A DNA stretch of 64,000 nucleotides. Origin: Chryseobacterium joostei (GTDB lineage: Bacteria; Bacteroidota; Bacteroidia; Flavobacteriales; Weeksellaceae). The stretch lies in contig NZ_CP033926.1 in the NCBI RefSeq assembly GCF_003815775.1, positions 2,108,001 through 2,172,000 of the forward strand, given 5' to 3'. How positions within the stretch are numbered: position 1 is the first letter of the stretch; each line of letters starts with the position of its first letter. Positions 25,522-34,440 of the stretch are shown here, piece after piece. A program made the translations under genes and the position numbers. Under the pieces are notes generated by a model that was given only the letters and a program-made list of their open reading frames with translations, made no database searches and was not told the origin of the DNA.

Positions 25522-26070
25522 ATGACACAAGCCGATATTCTGAACCTGATTGATGATGAACTGCTTCTGGATAATATTAAAACCGAGCTGAATAAGCAGC
25601 ACATTGTCTGGACAGATCATTCGGGTACAGAAAACTCTATAAACATTCATCAAACAGCCATTAACAATGATGGAGTTATTGCCTGGTGGCAGTATAATGA
25701 AGCCGGAAAAGAACAGGTTAGTGTCAGATTAGCGGAAAGGAAAGTTATTACCTGGAAGCCTCCTGTTACTACTTTAGAGCAGCCATCGTTTCGGGATGGG
25801 TCTTTATATTTTTATGAAAACTACCTGATCATTAAATACAAGGATAAGCATTATCAGAGATTATTCATTTTTAATATCAAGACTTTACAAACTGAAGAGA
25901 TCATTCTCAATGCCCTTACCATTCAGATAAAAGTAATAGGCAATGAATTGTTTTTAGGCGGACTTTACCACGATGAAGAGTTCATTAAGGTTACTATGTA
26001 TGCTGACCGTTTTGAAAAAGAAAATATTGATGAGGCCTATCTTCAACAAAGAAATATTACATTTGATTAA
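25522..26070 (+). CDS. Unknown beta-rich 182-residue protein
   Basis: Not recognised. It is a soluble protein with a short helical start (TQADILNLIDDELLLDNIKTEL), then many short strands with aromatic residues (VIAWWQYNEAGK, VITWKPPVT, SLYFYENYLIIKYKDKHYQRLFIF, ELFLGGLYHDEEF). The strands may build a small beta-propeller-like or sandwich fold. There is no signal peptide. It stands alone between tyrS and a GNAT gene. Confidence 0.55.
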   Translation: MTQADILNLIDDELLLDNIKTELNKQHIVWTDHSGTENSINIHQTAINNDGVIAWWQYNEAGKEQVSVRLAERKVITWKPPVTTLEQPSFRDGSLYFYENYLIIKYKDKHYQRLFIFNIKTLQTEEIILNALTIQIKVIGNELFLGGLYHDEEFIKVTMYADRFEKENIDEAYLQQRNITFD

Positions 26071-26144
26071 ATAAAATTGCAGCCAGCAAACAAATCTCTC
26101 TTCATTACATTGAAATATGGTCTAAAATTGGAATTAGAAACAAT

Positions 26145-26585
26145 ATGAACACCTCACTTACCTATAGAAAAGCTACAGAAAATGATCTTGATTATCTTCT
26201 TGATCTCAGAATGAAGACTATGGTTCCGCATTATGCTGAAGCCAATCTTCCTACAGATCATGACACAACGCTTAAAAGGGTTCTTTACGAATTTGAAAAA
26301 GCAAATATCATTCTTCTGGATAATGAACCAGTGGGGCTATTAAAAATAAAAAAGACCAACTCTGAAACGGAAGTTCTGCAGCTTCAGATTGATCCCAGCC
26401 AGCAAGGAAAAGGATTGGGAAAACTAATTCTTACAGATATTCTGGAAGAGGCTTCATTGGGGAAAAATATTGTTTCATTAAGTGTGTTAAAAACCAATAA
26501 GGCACAACATCTCTATTCAAGTTTGGGATTTAAAATTGTAAGCGAAGATGAGCATTCTTACTTCATGGAATTCTCTCCAATTTAA
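26145..26585 (+). CDS. GNAT-family N-acetyltransferase
   Basis: A 146-residue acetyltransferase. The fold is shown by LTYRKATENDLDYLLDLRMKT at the start, the acetyl-CoA loop in LQIDPSQQGKGLGKLILTDIL (QGKGLG), and AQHLYSSLGFKIVSEDEHSYFM at the end. The substrate is unknown. It ends convergently with the Ter-type kinase gene. Confidence 0.85.
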   Translation: MNTSLTYRKATENDLDYLLDLRMKTMVPHYAEANLPTDHDTTLKRVLYEFEKANIILLDNEPVGLLKIKKTNSETEVLQLQIDPSQQGKGLGKLILTDILEEASLGKNIVSLSVLKTNKAQHLYSSLGFKIVSEDEHSYFMEFSPI

Positions 26586-26623
26586 AATATAAATTCTTAT
26601 CCCATCCAACTTCTACAACAAAG

Positions 26624-28135
26624 TTATTGATTAGCCATGGTCACATAGATTAACCTGCCTCCCTCTTCAGCAGACAACAGGATTTTTTTACCATCAGTAA
26701 GTTCCACCATAGAACCTGTAGGAATTTCCTTTTGTTCCGTGATGTCTTTCATTCCGGATAGGCTTTGATTCACCAACACCCATTTTCCCTGATAGAAGGT
26801 AAAATATCCTACCGGCATCTTATCCTGCATGGTTAGATTTTCGTTTCGTATCACCTTTCTGGAAACATGCCACTTGAATAAATATTGATTATGATAGACC
26901 ATTAATCTGTGGTTTTCCGGTTTCCATACCTCATCATCAAACCTAAAATAAAGATCCAGAATAGGTAAGGTTCCCTGATGTGGCGTTCCGCAGAAAGGAC
27001 ACTTCGGATTGCTGGTGTTATCAAATACGTACCATTTTTCTGTACATGTGGAATTGTGACATGGCTGGATCAGATCTACGGTCTTCAACAGAGCCGTTTC
27101 CCATTCATTGGCAGTAGGGCGTCTGATGGGGTCATGCAATCCGTCCACAAATGTTTTTCTGAATAAATCTGAAATGTATGGACCCGCGACAGTATAAGGG
27201 ATCTTTTGAGGATCACCCCAGAATGCATCCCATTTTCTAAGATGGTCGGCTTTCACATAATTGGTTGAATCATTCGGATGCTCTATGAACATTGCTTTTT
27301 CACCCATTGATAAAATTTCATCTTTTTCAGAATCTAAATCCCAGATTTTCCCGCCACGCAAGGGATGTCTTCTGAGCAGATACATATAGATCAGTACTGC
27401 AAGAGCGTGTAGATCTGTTTTTTGGTTGGGTAAATGTCTTTCGGGATCCTGAAGTTTCAGATGTTTGGTCTTTAAAACTTCGGGAGCGATGAAATCTGCC
27501 GTACCAATTACCTCAGGAGGAAATAGTTTTGGAACAACAAGCCCGTCTATATCAATAATGCAGGCTGATTTTGTCACCGGATCCACCAAGATATTATTAT
27601 AAGACAGATCAGAATGAGCAAGCCCCATCTGATGTAGTTTTTTGACTCCTCTACTGATATTAATGGCAATCTGAAAATAACTCAGCCAATCACCCAATTC
27701 TGACTGATCAAGTCTTAGCGGGTATTGTTGATTACGAAACATAGGCGCTGTATACCACTTCCCTACTTTATCCTCTCCCTGAATGTTATCTGAACCTACA
27801 TAGCCTTTAGCAAAGAAAAACTTTTGACTGTAAATGGGAACTACAATTCCTGTAAGTTTATTTTTCTCAACAATATCATAGGGCCATCTGAATATTTCAT
27901 TCAAGAAATACTCTGAAGCATTTCCATTCTGAATACTTTGAAGATAGGTAGAAACAATCCTCATGATTCTTTCTTTCTGTCCCTCGTCCAGTGGATTTCT
28001 GTAAAAAGCTACTACATAATCTCTGTCTGGAGAGAAGTAAACATCTTTCACCCCACCCTGAATTGGCTTTTCATCAACATATTCATAAGATTTGGCTGCA
28101 TCCAGAACAGAGGTAACCCTGATAGTATTTTTCAT
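26624..28135 (-). CDS. Ter-cassette protein kinase with C-terminal zinc ribbon
   Basis: A 503-residue Ser/Thr-kinase-like protein, the last gene of the TerD-TerY-PP2C-kinase unit. The catalytic loop is His174-Ser-Asp176 with Asn181 (HSDLSYNNIL), the metal-binding Asp195 lies in IIDIDGLV where DFG is replaced, and GTADFIAPEV looks like an activation-segment/APE motif. A zinc-binding cysteine cluster follows at about 359-382 (CHNSTC, then CPFCGTPH), and the final 100 residues form a beta-rich tail. Kinases like this form the TerY-P triad with a vWA protein and a phosphatase described in the comparative-genomics work of the Aravind group on tellurium-resistance-type systems. The targets are unknown. 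It starts 5 bases after the phosphatase stop. Confidence 0.8.
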   Translation of the reverse strand: MKNTIRVTSVLDAAKSYEYVDEKPIQGGVKDVYFSPDRDYVVAFYRNPLDEGQKERIMRIVSTYLQSIQNGNASEYFLNEIFRWPYDIVEKNKLTGIVVPIYSQKFFFAKGYVGSDNIQGEDKVGKWYTAPMFRNQQYPLRLDQSELGDWLSYFQIAINISRGVKKLHQMGLAHSDLSYNNILVDPVTKSACIIDIDGLVVPKLFPPEVIGTADFIAPEVLKTKHLKLQDPERHLPNQKTDLHALAVLIYMYLLRRHPLRGGKIWDLDSEKDEILSMGEKAMFIEHPNDSTNYVKADHLRKWDAFWGDPQKIPYTVAGPYISDLFRKTFVDGLHDPIRRPTANEWETALLKTVDLIQPCHNSTCTEKWYVFDNTSNPKCPFCGTPHQGTLPILDLYFRFDDEVWKPENHRLMVYHNQYLFKWHVSRKVIRNENLTMQDKMPVGYFTFYQGKWVLVNQSLSGMKDITEQKEIPTGSMVELTDGKKILLSAEEGGRLIYVTMANQ

Positions 28136-28140
28136 GTTTA

Positions 28141-29412
28141 TTAATAGATTATTGCCAGTGTACGGTCATCGTGATTTCCTCTGCTCCAGAAATCGGTCCA
28201 GTTCAATAGTTGGTGATCAATCTCTGCATCGTTGATAAAATCAACCTTTGCATGATCTTCATTATCTCCATTCAGATCGTTGAAAAATGTTGTCCAGCTT
28301 TCGGTATTCTCTAACTTATTTTCGGTAAGAAATTTAGGATCATAAATACCGTCTGTCATAAGAACAAGATGTGAAAAATTGTTTACACATGTTATCCTAA
28401 AACGGGAAGCAATATGATCGTTGAAAATTTCTTTCATGGTAATAAAACGAGTCCCACCACTGAATTCTCCCACATCCATCGGATTCAAAAGCTGTACTTT
28501 GGAAAAGTCCGGATTGATCAGATTGATCGGGCAATCTCCTACTCCAAAAGTAAGGATAACATATCCGAAGCTAAATTTTTTAACCAAGGCAAAAATTAGA
28601 GTCGCATGCAGATCATTAATGGAGAAATTATTTTCTATTGCCTTTTTTTCCAGAGTATTATGAACAGATAAGACCCCTTCATACAGAAATCTTATGACAT
28701 TTTGCCTGCACTCATTTCGTACTGTTTCTGAATGTTCAGATGAATAAATAATATTAATATTCCTTTCAATTTCATCTAAAATTTCCGGAGAACTAAAAAA
28801 ATCGTTTATCGAAGTGGTTGCAATCCTTGATCCTTCTCTTGCTGCTTTCGCGGAACCGGCACCATCTGAAACGGAGATTATACTCCAGTCTGCAGGAAGT
28901 TCGTTCACTGCAAAATCATCTTCCCTGAATTTTCCTTCATGCGCATGGGAACGGCCTCTTTTAGATACAACAACTATTTTTTTGTCTAAGAATTTTCCTT
29001 TTAAAGAAACCTCATCTTCTTTATAAAAATCAGCAGTTTTATCACTCGGAATATTCTTCCATAGATCCTTCGGATCAACATTCACAAGTAATTGTACTCT
29101 TTTATAATCAATAGTACCCTGATCCTCTGTGTGAAAAAATTCCAGATCCAAGTGGTACAAGTTATTGGTCATGGCAGTCCCAGAGATTCTGTTATTTTCA
29201 AACGTAAGTCCGGTTTCTGCAAGGTTTCCGATATTTTTAATTCTTATATTCGGAAAATCTGCCATCTCAAAACTGAATTCATAAGGCTTCCCTGCATTGG
29301 CATTTTTCAATACCCAATGAGCTTCTTTAAATTCTTCTTTTTCTTGATAGATGCTAGCTTTTTCCATAACCTTTTTTCGGGTTCTAAGGTAAAATGAAGG
29401 TATTTTCATCAT
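28141..29412 (-). CDS. PP2C-type serine/threonine phosphatase of the Ter cassette, with N-terminal Ig-like domain
   Basis: A 423-residue protein. The C-terminal part (about 150-423) is a metal-dependent PP2C phosphatase: SVSDGAGSAKAAREGSRIAT with the first metal Asp, FGVGDCPINL, LVLMTDGIYDP, and NHDDRTLAIIY at the end. The first 130 residues are separate. GKPYEFSFEMADFPNIRI, then GLTFENNRISGTAMTNNLYHLDLEF resembles the putative Ig (He_PIG/cadherin-like) fold with its GLxF...GxxxGT pattern, unusual for a cytoplasmic phosphatase. It lies between the vWA gene (8 bases upstream) and the kinase gene, and probably reverses the phosphorylation made by that kinase. Confidence 0.8.
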   Translation of the reverse strand: MMKIPSFYLRTRKKVMEKASIYQEKEEFKEAHWVLKNANAGKPYEFSFEMADFPNIRIKNIGNLAETGLTFENNRISGTAMTNNLYHLDLEFFHTEDQGTIDYKRVQLLVNVDPKDLWKNIPSDKTADFYKEDEVSLKGKFLDKKIVVVSKRGRSHAHEGKFREDDFAVNELPADWSIISVSDGAGSAKAAREGSRIATTSINDFFSSPEILDEIERNINIIYSSEHSETVRNECRQNVIRFLYEGVLSVHNTLEKKAIENNFSINDLHATLIFALVKKFSFGYVILTFGVGDCPINLINPDFSKVQLLNPMDVGEFSGGTRFITMKEIFNDHIASRFRITCVNNFSHLVLMTDGIYDPKFLTENKLENTESWTTFFNDLNGDNEDHAKVDFINDAEIDHQLLNWTDFWSRGNHDDRTLAIIY

Positions 29413-29420
29413 CGATATGA

Positions 29421-30464
29421 TTATCCCAGAGTTCTATTGATATCAAATCCTTCTCCGGAGAATCCGTAATAATCTGAAGTGCCACACCAAGGACATTTAT
29501 TATACCCTTCACCCTGCAGACAATGAATTCCACCGCAAGAACAGGTGGCTAGCGCAATTGGATTTGCACAATGAGGACACGAGGTTCCTCCCTGAAGCTC
29601 TTCTATTGAAATTTTCAGGTTACTTCTTTGATTAGAGGAAAGTCTGTAGTATGCTTTTTCATCAATTTTATAAGCTCCATCCAGTCTGTAATATCTGGTA
29701 GACATCCCCGGTATGCTGGATTCTGCAAATGTCTTTTTAAACTTCATCAGATACAGCTTTTCTGTTTCTGAACATTTACCATTCAAAACAACAAAATTAT
29801 TATCGGGAAACCTCTGTTCCATCTGTGGATCAACCTTTTCAAGGATTACAGAATCTATCTTGGAAAGGTTAATGCCTTCTTTATTGGCTTCGGTTACACT
29901 TTGACTGGTGGTTTTAATGGAATCTGTTACCCATTTAAAAAACTCTCTGTAAGAATTTTCATCAGTATTATTAAATAACAGAACATTATCAGCCAGAGAT
30001 CCCAAAAGCTTATAGTTTGTATTTTCTCCTATGGATACAGCAATGGTATTGGCCTTTCCGTTATACTTATTGTTCCATCTTTCAATGGCCTTGGTAGCAT
30101 CATCGGTTGGAACTCCATCCGTAAACAGGAAAACAATGGGTTTCCAGTCACCTTTTCTTTCATAGGTTGTTTTTATGATATCCCTATCTATGCAGTCCAT
30201 GATTTTAATTAAACCTTGAGATAGTGATGTACCGCTTCCTATTGGGATTTTCGGTGGATAAAAACTGATAATATCCTGAAGCGGCGTAATAACCTCAGCC
30301 TCTCCGGCAAAACCTACCACGGAAATATAAACCGTTTCCAATGAGTAAGGGTCTTTTTTCAGTTCCCTGATAATATTGGAAATTCCCTCCTGTACCTGTT
30401 CAATAGGATCTCCTACCATAGATTCGGAGACATCGATTAAGAAATAAATTGGAAGTCTTCTCAT
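29421..30464 (-). CDS. vWA protein TerY with C-terminal zinc ribbon (TerY-C)
   Basis: A 347-residue cytoplasmic protein. The vWA domain (residues 1-190) has the metal-ion-dependent adhesion site DVSES (FLIDVSESMVGDPIEQV), the downstream GSGTSL Ser/Thr and FLFTDGVPTDD. A linker is followed by a C-terminal double zinc ribbon (CPHCANPIALATCSCGGIHC, then CPWCGTSDYYGF, residues about 300-340). This arrangement is what has been called TerY-C, the scaffolding member of the triad with phosphatase and kinase. It is encoded just before the phosphatase. Confidence 0.85.
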   Translation of the reverse strand: MRRLPIYFLIDVSESMVGDPIEQVQEGISNIIRELKKDPYSLETVYISVVGFAGEAEVITPLQDIISFYPPKIPIGSGTSLSQGLIKIMDCIDRDIIKTTYERKGDWKPIVFLFTDGVPTDDATKAIERWNNKYNGKANTIAVSIGENTNYKLLGSLADNVLLFNNTDENSYREFFKWVTDSIKTTSQSVTEANKEGINLSKIDSVILEKVDPQMEQRFPDNNFVVLNGKCSETEKLYLMKFKKTFAESSIPGMSTRYYRLDGAYKIDEKAYYRLSSNQRSNLKISIEELQGGTSCPHCANPIALATCSCGGIHCLQGEGYNKCPWCGTSDYYGFSGEGFDINRTLG

Positions 30465-30482
30465 ACCTGTAAAGACAATTTT

Positions 30483-31121
30483 TTAAATAATAATATTAAG
30501 CTCCGTTGGTGGCGGAGGAAGTGTTATATGTTCCCCTGTATGCTGCGAATGACCTCCTTGTGTAATGGAAGAACTCACCCACCTGAAAAATGAAGACAAT
30601 GTAATGGCATCCGTAGTATCCAGTTTTACCACATGATCCGTCAATTCCTTAAGGTACTGTTCATCCGCTTTAGGGCCGGCTGCACAACCTACGATTGCAC
30701 CAAATTCAAGACCTCGGATTGCCGGAATCATCTGTCTGTACTTCTGAATATCCGACGGCTTTCCATCAGTAAATATAAAAAGAAGTGGCTGCCAGTCTCC
30801 TTTCTCATCCCCCGAACCTTTTACAAGATCTTTCTTTACCAATTCTGACACCATCTCCAACGCTGCGCCAGTATGGGTAGGCCCACTATCCGGACAGGTA
30901 ATCTCCATGGGGTAGAAATTGGCAAGGGATATTAACGGTATGATATTTTTAACTTCCCTATCGAAAGTAATAACACTTAAATGAAGGCTGTCCATAGCCT
31001 GTGGATCTGCGCGAAGCATACTGATCAATCCGTTGAATCCATTATTCAGAGCCTGAATAGGTTCTCCATTCATGGAACCGGAAGTATCCAGTAAAAAATA
31101 GGCTAATAATCTTCTGTTCAT
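30483..31121 (-). CDS. vWA protein TerY
   Basis: A 212-residue vWA-domain protein, shorter than its neighbour and lacking the zinc ribbon. The MIDAS motif is DTSGS (FLLDTSGSMNGEPIQALN), the middle Thr lies in PTHTGAALEMVS, and the Asp motif is FIFTDGKPSDI. TerY proteins bind divalent metal and are thought to act as sensing or scaffolding partners for TerD proteins. It follows the divergent TerD gene by 81 bases and precedes the TerY-C gene by 18. Confidence 0.85.
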   Translation of the reverse strand: MNRRLLAYFLLDTSGSMNGEPIQALNNGFNGLISMLRADPQAMDSLHLSVITFDREVKNIIPLISLANFYPMEITCPDSGPTHTGAALEMVSELVKKDLVKGSGDEKGDWQPLLFIFTDGKPSDIQKYRQMIPAIRGLEFGAIVGCAAGPKADEQYLKELTDHVVKLDTTDAITLSSFFRWVSSSITQGGHSQHTGEHITLPPPPTELNIII

Positions 31122-31202
31122 AAGACAATTATTAATTCTGAAGCCGGCGGAGGAAGTTGAATACTTCCCAGCCGGCTTATATGTTGAATAAAAAGTTAAA
31201 GT

Positions 31203-31877
31203 CTAGTTTGAATATGAGTACTGCTGTCTCAGGATATCGATAAAGTTATCCGTTTGATGAGGTTCTCCCACAGCACGGAATTTCCAGTCACCATTATGGC
31301 GGTAAGCCTCAGCAAAAACCATGGCACACATTCCGTTCATACTGGAGTCTCCGGAAAGACTATATTTTGTAATCTCCTTTCCTGTAGCATCCACTGCACG
31401 GATAAATGCATTATCAATCATTCCAAAGTGTTGGTTATTGGTTCTTCCTTGATAAATGGTTACAAGAAATACAATTTTCTGATAGCTTTGATCCAATTGA
31501 TCAAGCTTTACAATGATTTGCTCATCATCACCATCTCCTGCACCGGTTCTGTTATCACCAGTCAACCATACATTTCCACTTGGATGCTGCATAGAATTAA
31601 AGAAAACCACATCACCCTGATAAAGTCCCATTTGTCTTCCATCATTGGTCTGAACCGTTCTTCCCAGATTTGCAACCTTTCCGTTACCATCTAAAAGAAA
31701 TGCCACTGCATCAAGATCGTATTCTGCCTCCTTACTGAATAGTTTGCCCAGGAAACCTCCCTGTTTTCTGACATCCCATCCTAAGCCTATCGTTACTTTT
31801 GAAAGGTCATAAACACTTTCTCCACGGTCGTTTTTCCTTAAATCAATTGTTTGACCTTTCTGTAAATTAATTGCCAT
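31203..31877 (-). CDS. TerD-family protein, divergent copy
   Basis: A 224-residue TerD-domain protein. The family start AINLQKGQTIDLRK, GLGWDVRKQGGF, YDLDAVAFLLDGNGK, the calcium-binding loop GDNRTGAGDGDDEQIIVKL and the closing NGDWKFRAVGEPHQTDNF are seen. It departs from the canonical copy next to it by an insertion of about ten residues (FLGKLFSKEA) after the first loop and a shorter second Ca2+ loop. It lies between the canonical terD (26 bases upstream) and terY. Confidence 0.85.
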   Translation of the reverse strand: MAINLQKGQTIDLRKNDRGESVYDLSKVTIGLGWDVRKQGGFLGKLFSKEAEYDLDAVAFLLDGNGKVANLGRTVQTNDGRQMGLYQGDVVFFNSMQHPSGNVWLTGDNRTGAGDGDDEQIIVKLDQLDQSYQKIVFLVTIYQGRTNNQHFGMIDNAFIRAVDATGKEITKYSLSGDSSMNGMCAMVFAEAYRHNGDWKFRAVGEPHQTDNFIDILRQQYSYSN

Positions 31878-31903
31878 AGCTATAGTTTTGTGTATTTTGA
31901 TGA

Positions 31904-32479
31904 TTATTTGATGATTTGTCCCTTATAATATTTTTCAAGGAAGAACCCAAGATCTGCTCTGTATCCTATTCCTGAAGCTTCAAATTTCCAACTCCCATTT
32001 CTTTTATACAGTCTCCCGAATTCTACTCCTGTTTCAATAGAGAAGTCTTCATCCAGTTCATATTTTGCAATCTCCTGGTTCGAACCATTGTCTACCACTC
32101 TTATATATGAGTTTCTTACCTGTCCAAAGTTTTGTCTTCTTCTTTCAAAATCCTCTATGGTTACCACAAAAAGAATCTCTTCTACCCTTGAGTCCACTTT
32201 ATCAAGATCAATAACAATAGCTTCGTCATCATCCCCATCACTGTTTTTACCATTTGGATCATCGCCTGTATGGGTAAGAGCACCATCCGGAGATGTCAGG
32301 TTATTATAAAAAACAAAATATTCTTCGCTTACTAATTTTCTGTCAGAATCAATCATAATTGCCGAAGCATCAAGATCAAAGTCGTAGCCTGTCCCTTCAT
32401 TAGGATCCCAACCAAGTCCTATTGTCATTTTTGTCAATCCGATCTCGATTTTTTGTCCTTTCTGTAGATTAATTGCCAT
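31904..32479 (-). CDS. TerD-family calcium-binding stress protein, canonical
   Basis: A 191-residue TerD/TerE-type protein, the first gene of the cassette. The start AINLQKGQKIEIGLTKMTIG, the metal loop GWDPNEGTGYDFDLDASA, TSPDGALTHTGDDPNGKNSDGDDDEAIVIDL and the C-terminal NGSWKFEASGIGYRADL match the family, including the paired Ca2+ loops. TerD proteins bind Ca2+ and are linked to tellurite, oxidative and phage-related stress. TerA, TerB and TerC genes are not in the window, so this is a reduced system. It starts a run of six genes on one strand. Confidence 0.9.
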   Translation of the reverse strand: MAINLQKGQKIEIGLTKMTIGLGWDPNEGTGYDFDLDASAIMIDSDRKLVSEEYFVFYNNLTSPDGALTHTGDDPNGKNSDGDDDEAIVIDLDKVDSRVEEILFVVTIEDFERRRQNFGQVRNSYIRVVDNGSNQEIAKYELDEDFSIETGVEFGRLYKRNGSWKFEASGIGYRADLGFFLEKYYKGQIIK

Positions 32480-32658
32480 AGTGTTTTATGTTATGAATTA
32501 TTTTTTGCATTAAGATAGAAGTGATTTATGAATTGACCAAATTTATTTATGAAAAATAACAGGCACACCGCAATTATAATCAATCTTCTGCTTAAATAAC
32601 TACATAAAAAAAGGCCCAATTAAAAAATTGAACCTTTTATAAAAATATTGTTATTGAA

Positions 32659-33687
32659 TTACTTCTTAAAATCCTTGTCTGCAACAACTGTATTTCTTGC
32701 TTTAGCCAGCATAGGAATAGAAATAAGCCCCATCACCAGCATAATTACAATCTGAAGTGGTAAAGAGATAAAGGAGTAAGTAAGCCCCATTTCACCTCCA
32801 AGATCTGCGCTTTTCCCCATCGAGATAAAAAGAGCCATAAAACCATACTTCATTGCCAAATTATAGGCACCAATTCCTCCACTCGCAGGAATAATCATTC
32901 CTAATGTTCCCACAACAATAATAAAGAATCCGTCGGCCATTGTAAACCCTGATGTTTCAGGAAGTGCAAAACATACCAGATAGGCTGCAAAATAATAGGA
33001 AATCCAGATTCCTAATGTATATAATATGAACTTTCCTTTTTGCTTCAATTTGAAAATGGTAGTCAATCCCTGGAATATTCCATCTATAAAATTTACAATC
33101 TTCCCTAAAAAAGGAACACCTGCCAGTTTCTTTTTAAAGACAAAAAATAAAACTGTACCGCCAATCAATATCAATAGGACAAGTAAAATCTTGTTTGGAT
33201 TAATATTTACTCCTGAATTTTGATAGAATGATAAAATTGCGTCATATTTAAATAACAAGGTAAGCCCTAAGAATCCAAGCATACAGATAAGATCCACTAC
33301 CCTTTCCAGGATAATGGTTCCGAATGACTTGTCTACAGGTACCTTTTCTACCCCATACAAAGCAGTAGCTCTTGCCAGTTCGCCACTTCTGGGAATGGTA
33401 AGGTTCATTAAATATCCAAATGATATGGACCAAAGTGAATTGGAATTTGAGATTTGGTGCCCCATCGGCTCCAGCATCAGATTCCAACGAATGGCCCTAA
33501 ACCAATAAGCCAGAAGACCAAATACTGATGCAAACAATACCCAAAGGTAATTTGCTTTAGCCAACGACTGCTGAATCACTTTAAAATCAAGCCCTTTTAA
33601 GGCAAGCCATAAAAAAAAGCCTGCAAAAGCAAGCGATATTACTATTGTGAGTACTGATTTTAATGGACTTTTTGTTGTTTTCTCCAT
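32659..33687 (-). CDS. Lysylphosphatidylglycerol synthase TM-region (YbhN/UPF0104) family protein
   Basis: A 342-residue integral membrane protein with about eight helices. The family features are LAKANYLWVLFASVFGLLAYWFRAIRWNLML, SFGYLMNLTIPRSGELARATALYGVEKVPVDKSFGTII and PASGGIGAYNLAMKYG. These flippase-domain proteins occur without the synthetase domain in many bacteria. The activity of such stand-alone copies is unproven. It follows panD by 3 bases on the same strand and is probably translated with it. A weak hairpin (AAAGG...CCTTT, 32609-32636) lies just after the stop. Confidence 0.8.
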   Translation of the reverse strand: MEKTTKSPLKSVLTIVISLAFAGFFLWLALKGLDFKVIQQSLAKANYLWVLFASVFGLLAYWFRAIRWNLMLEPMGHQISNSNSLWSISFGYLMNLTIPRSGELARATALYGVEKVPVDKSFGTIILERVVDLICMLGFLGLTLLFKYDAILSFYQNSGVNINPNKILLVLLILIGGTVLFFVFKKKLAGVPFLGKIVNFIDGIFQGLTTIFKLKQKGKFILYTLGIWISYYFAAYLVCFALPETSGFTMADGFFIIVVGTLGMIIPASGGIGAYNLAMKYGFMALFISMGKSADLGGEMGLTYSFISLPLQIVIMLVMGLISIPMLAKARNTVVADKDFKK

Positions 33688-33690
33688 GAA

Positions 33691-34041
33691 CTAGGTTAGA
33701 AGATTTGTTTTTTCGTCAGGGAAAACGATCTTCGGCTGGAAGTCTTTTGCTTCTTCAGGAGTCATCTGCGCATAGGCAATAATGATAATGATATCATCTC
33801 TTTGTACCTTTCTTGCAGCAGGCCCATTCAGGCATACTTCTCCCGACTTCCTTTTCCCTTTGATAACATAGGTATCAAAACGTTCCCCGTTATTCACATT
33901 CACGATATAAACCCTTTCTCCCACTACCAAACCGGCAGCTTCTATAAGATCTTCATCGATCGTTATACTTCCTATATAATTAAGGTCAGAGGCTGTAACT
34001 CTTACCCTATGAATCTTGGATTTGAAAACTTCTATTAACAT
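33691..34041 (-). CDS. panD: Aspartate 1-decarboxylase (pyruvoyl enzyme)
   Basis: Makes beta-alanine from aspartate for pantothenate and coenzyme A. A 116-residue proenzyme with the self-cleavage site Gly24-Ser25 in [14 protein letters not shown]; Ser25 becomes the pyruvoyl group. The [20 protein letters not shown] and [12 protein letters not shown] segments are characteristic, and length is normal. The LPG-synthase-like gene follows after 3 bases. The upstream spacer of 399 bases is shared with the divergent HU gene. Confidence 0.95.
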   Translation of the reverse strand: MLIEVFKSKIHRVRVTASDLNYIGSITIDEDLIEAAGLVVGERVYIVNVNNGERFDTYVIKGKRKSGEVCLNGPAARKVQRDDIIIIIAYAQMTPEEAKDFQPKIVFPDEKTNLLT

Positions 34042-34440
34042 GTTGCAAATTTATTAATAAAAATTAATAAAACAGACCTTCACTATCATTAAAAAACTCC
34101 CATAAACACAGGCAATTGATTTTGTAAAACACAAGAAATGTGACTTTTACTTATAGAATTAATAATTATATTCTTAAAAACATTAATACTTTATACTCAA
34201 TTTAGGATTTAATAAATACAGGAAATAATATTAACTTTTTGCTAAAGTCAATAAACATAAGCATTTGGCACGATTTTAGTAACCCGTAACGTAGATTTTT
34301 CGTGAAAAACCGAATTATCATATTTTAACTGTTTTCACTGAAAAGTAAAAAAATTGTATAAGTTTTAATAAAAAAATTGCACAATTAGAAAATAGTATTA
34401 TATTTGCTATAATTACGAACTAACTTTAATATTAAAAATT
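34042..34440. other. 399-bp intergenic region between divergent panD and HU gene
   Basis: AT-rich, no open frame or repeat found. Contains the HU promoter (34377-34406). TGGCACG-N4-TAGTA at 34266-34281 resembles a sigma-54 -24/-12 element; the -24 half is exact and the -12 half weak. Nothing else is apparent, so part of it may be a long untranslated leader or spacer. Confidence 0.4.
34377..34406 (+). promoter_or_regulatory. Promoter of the HU gene
   Basis: TTG (34377-34379), 19 bases, then TATATTTG (34399-34406): both halves of the Bacteroidota housekeeping promoter at good spacing, 34 bases before the ATG. Confidence 0.7.
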
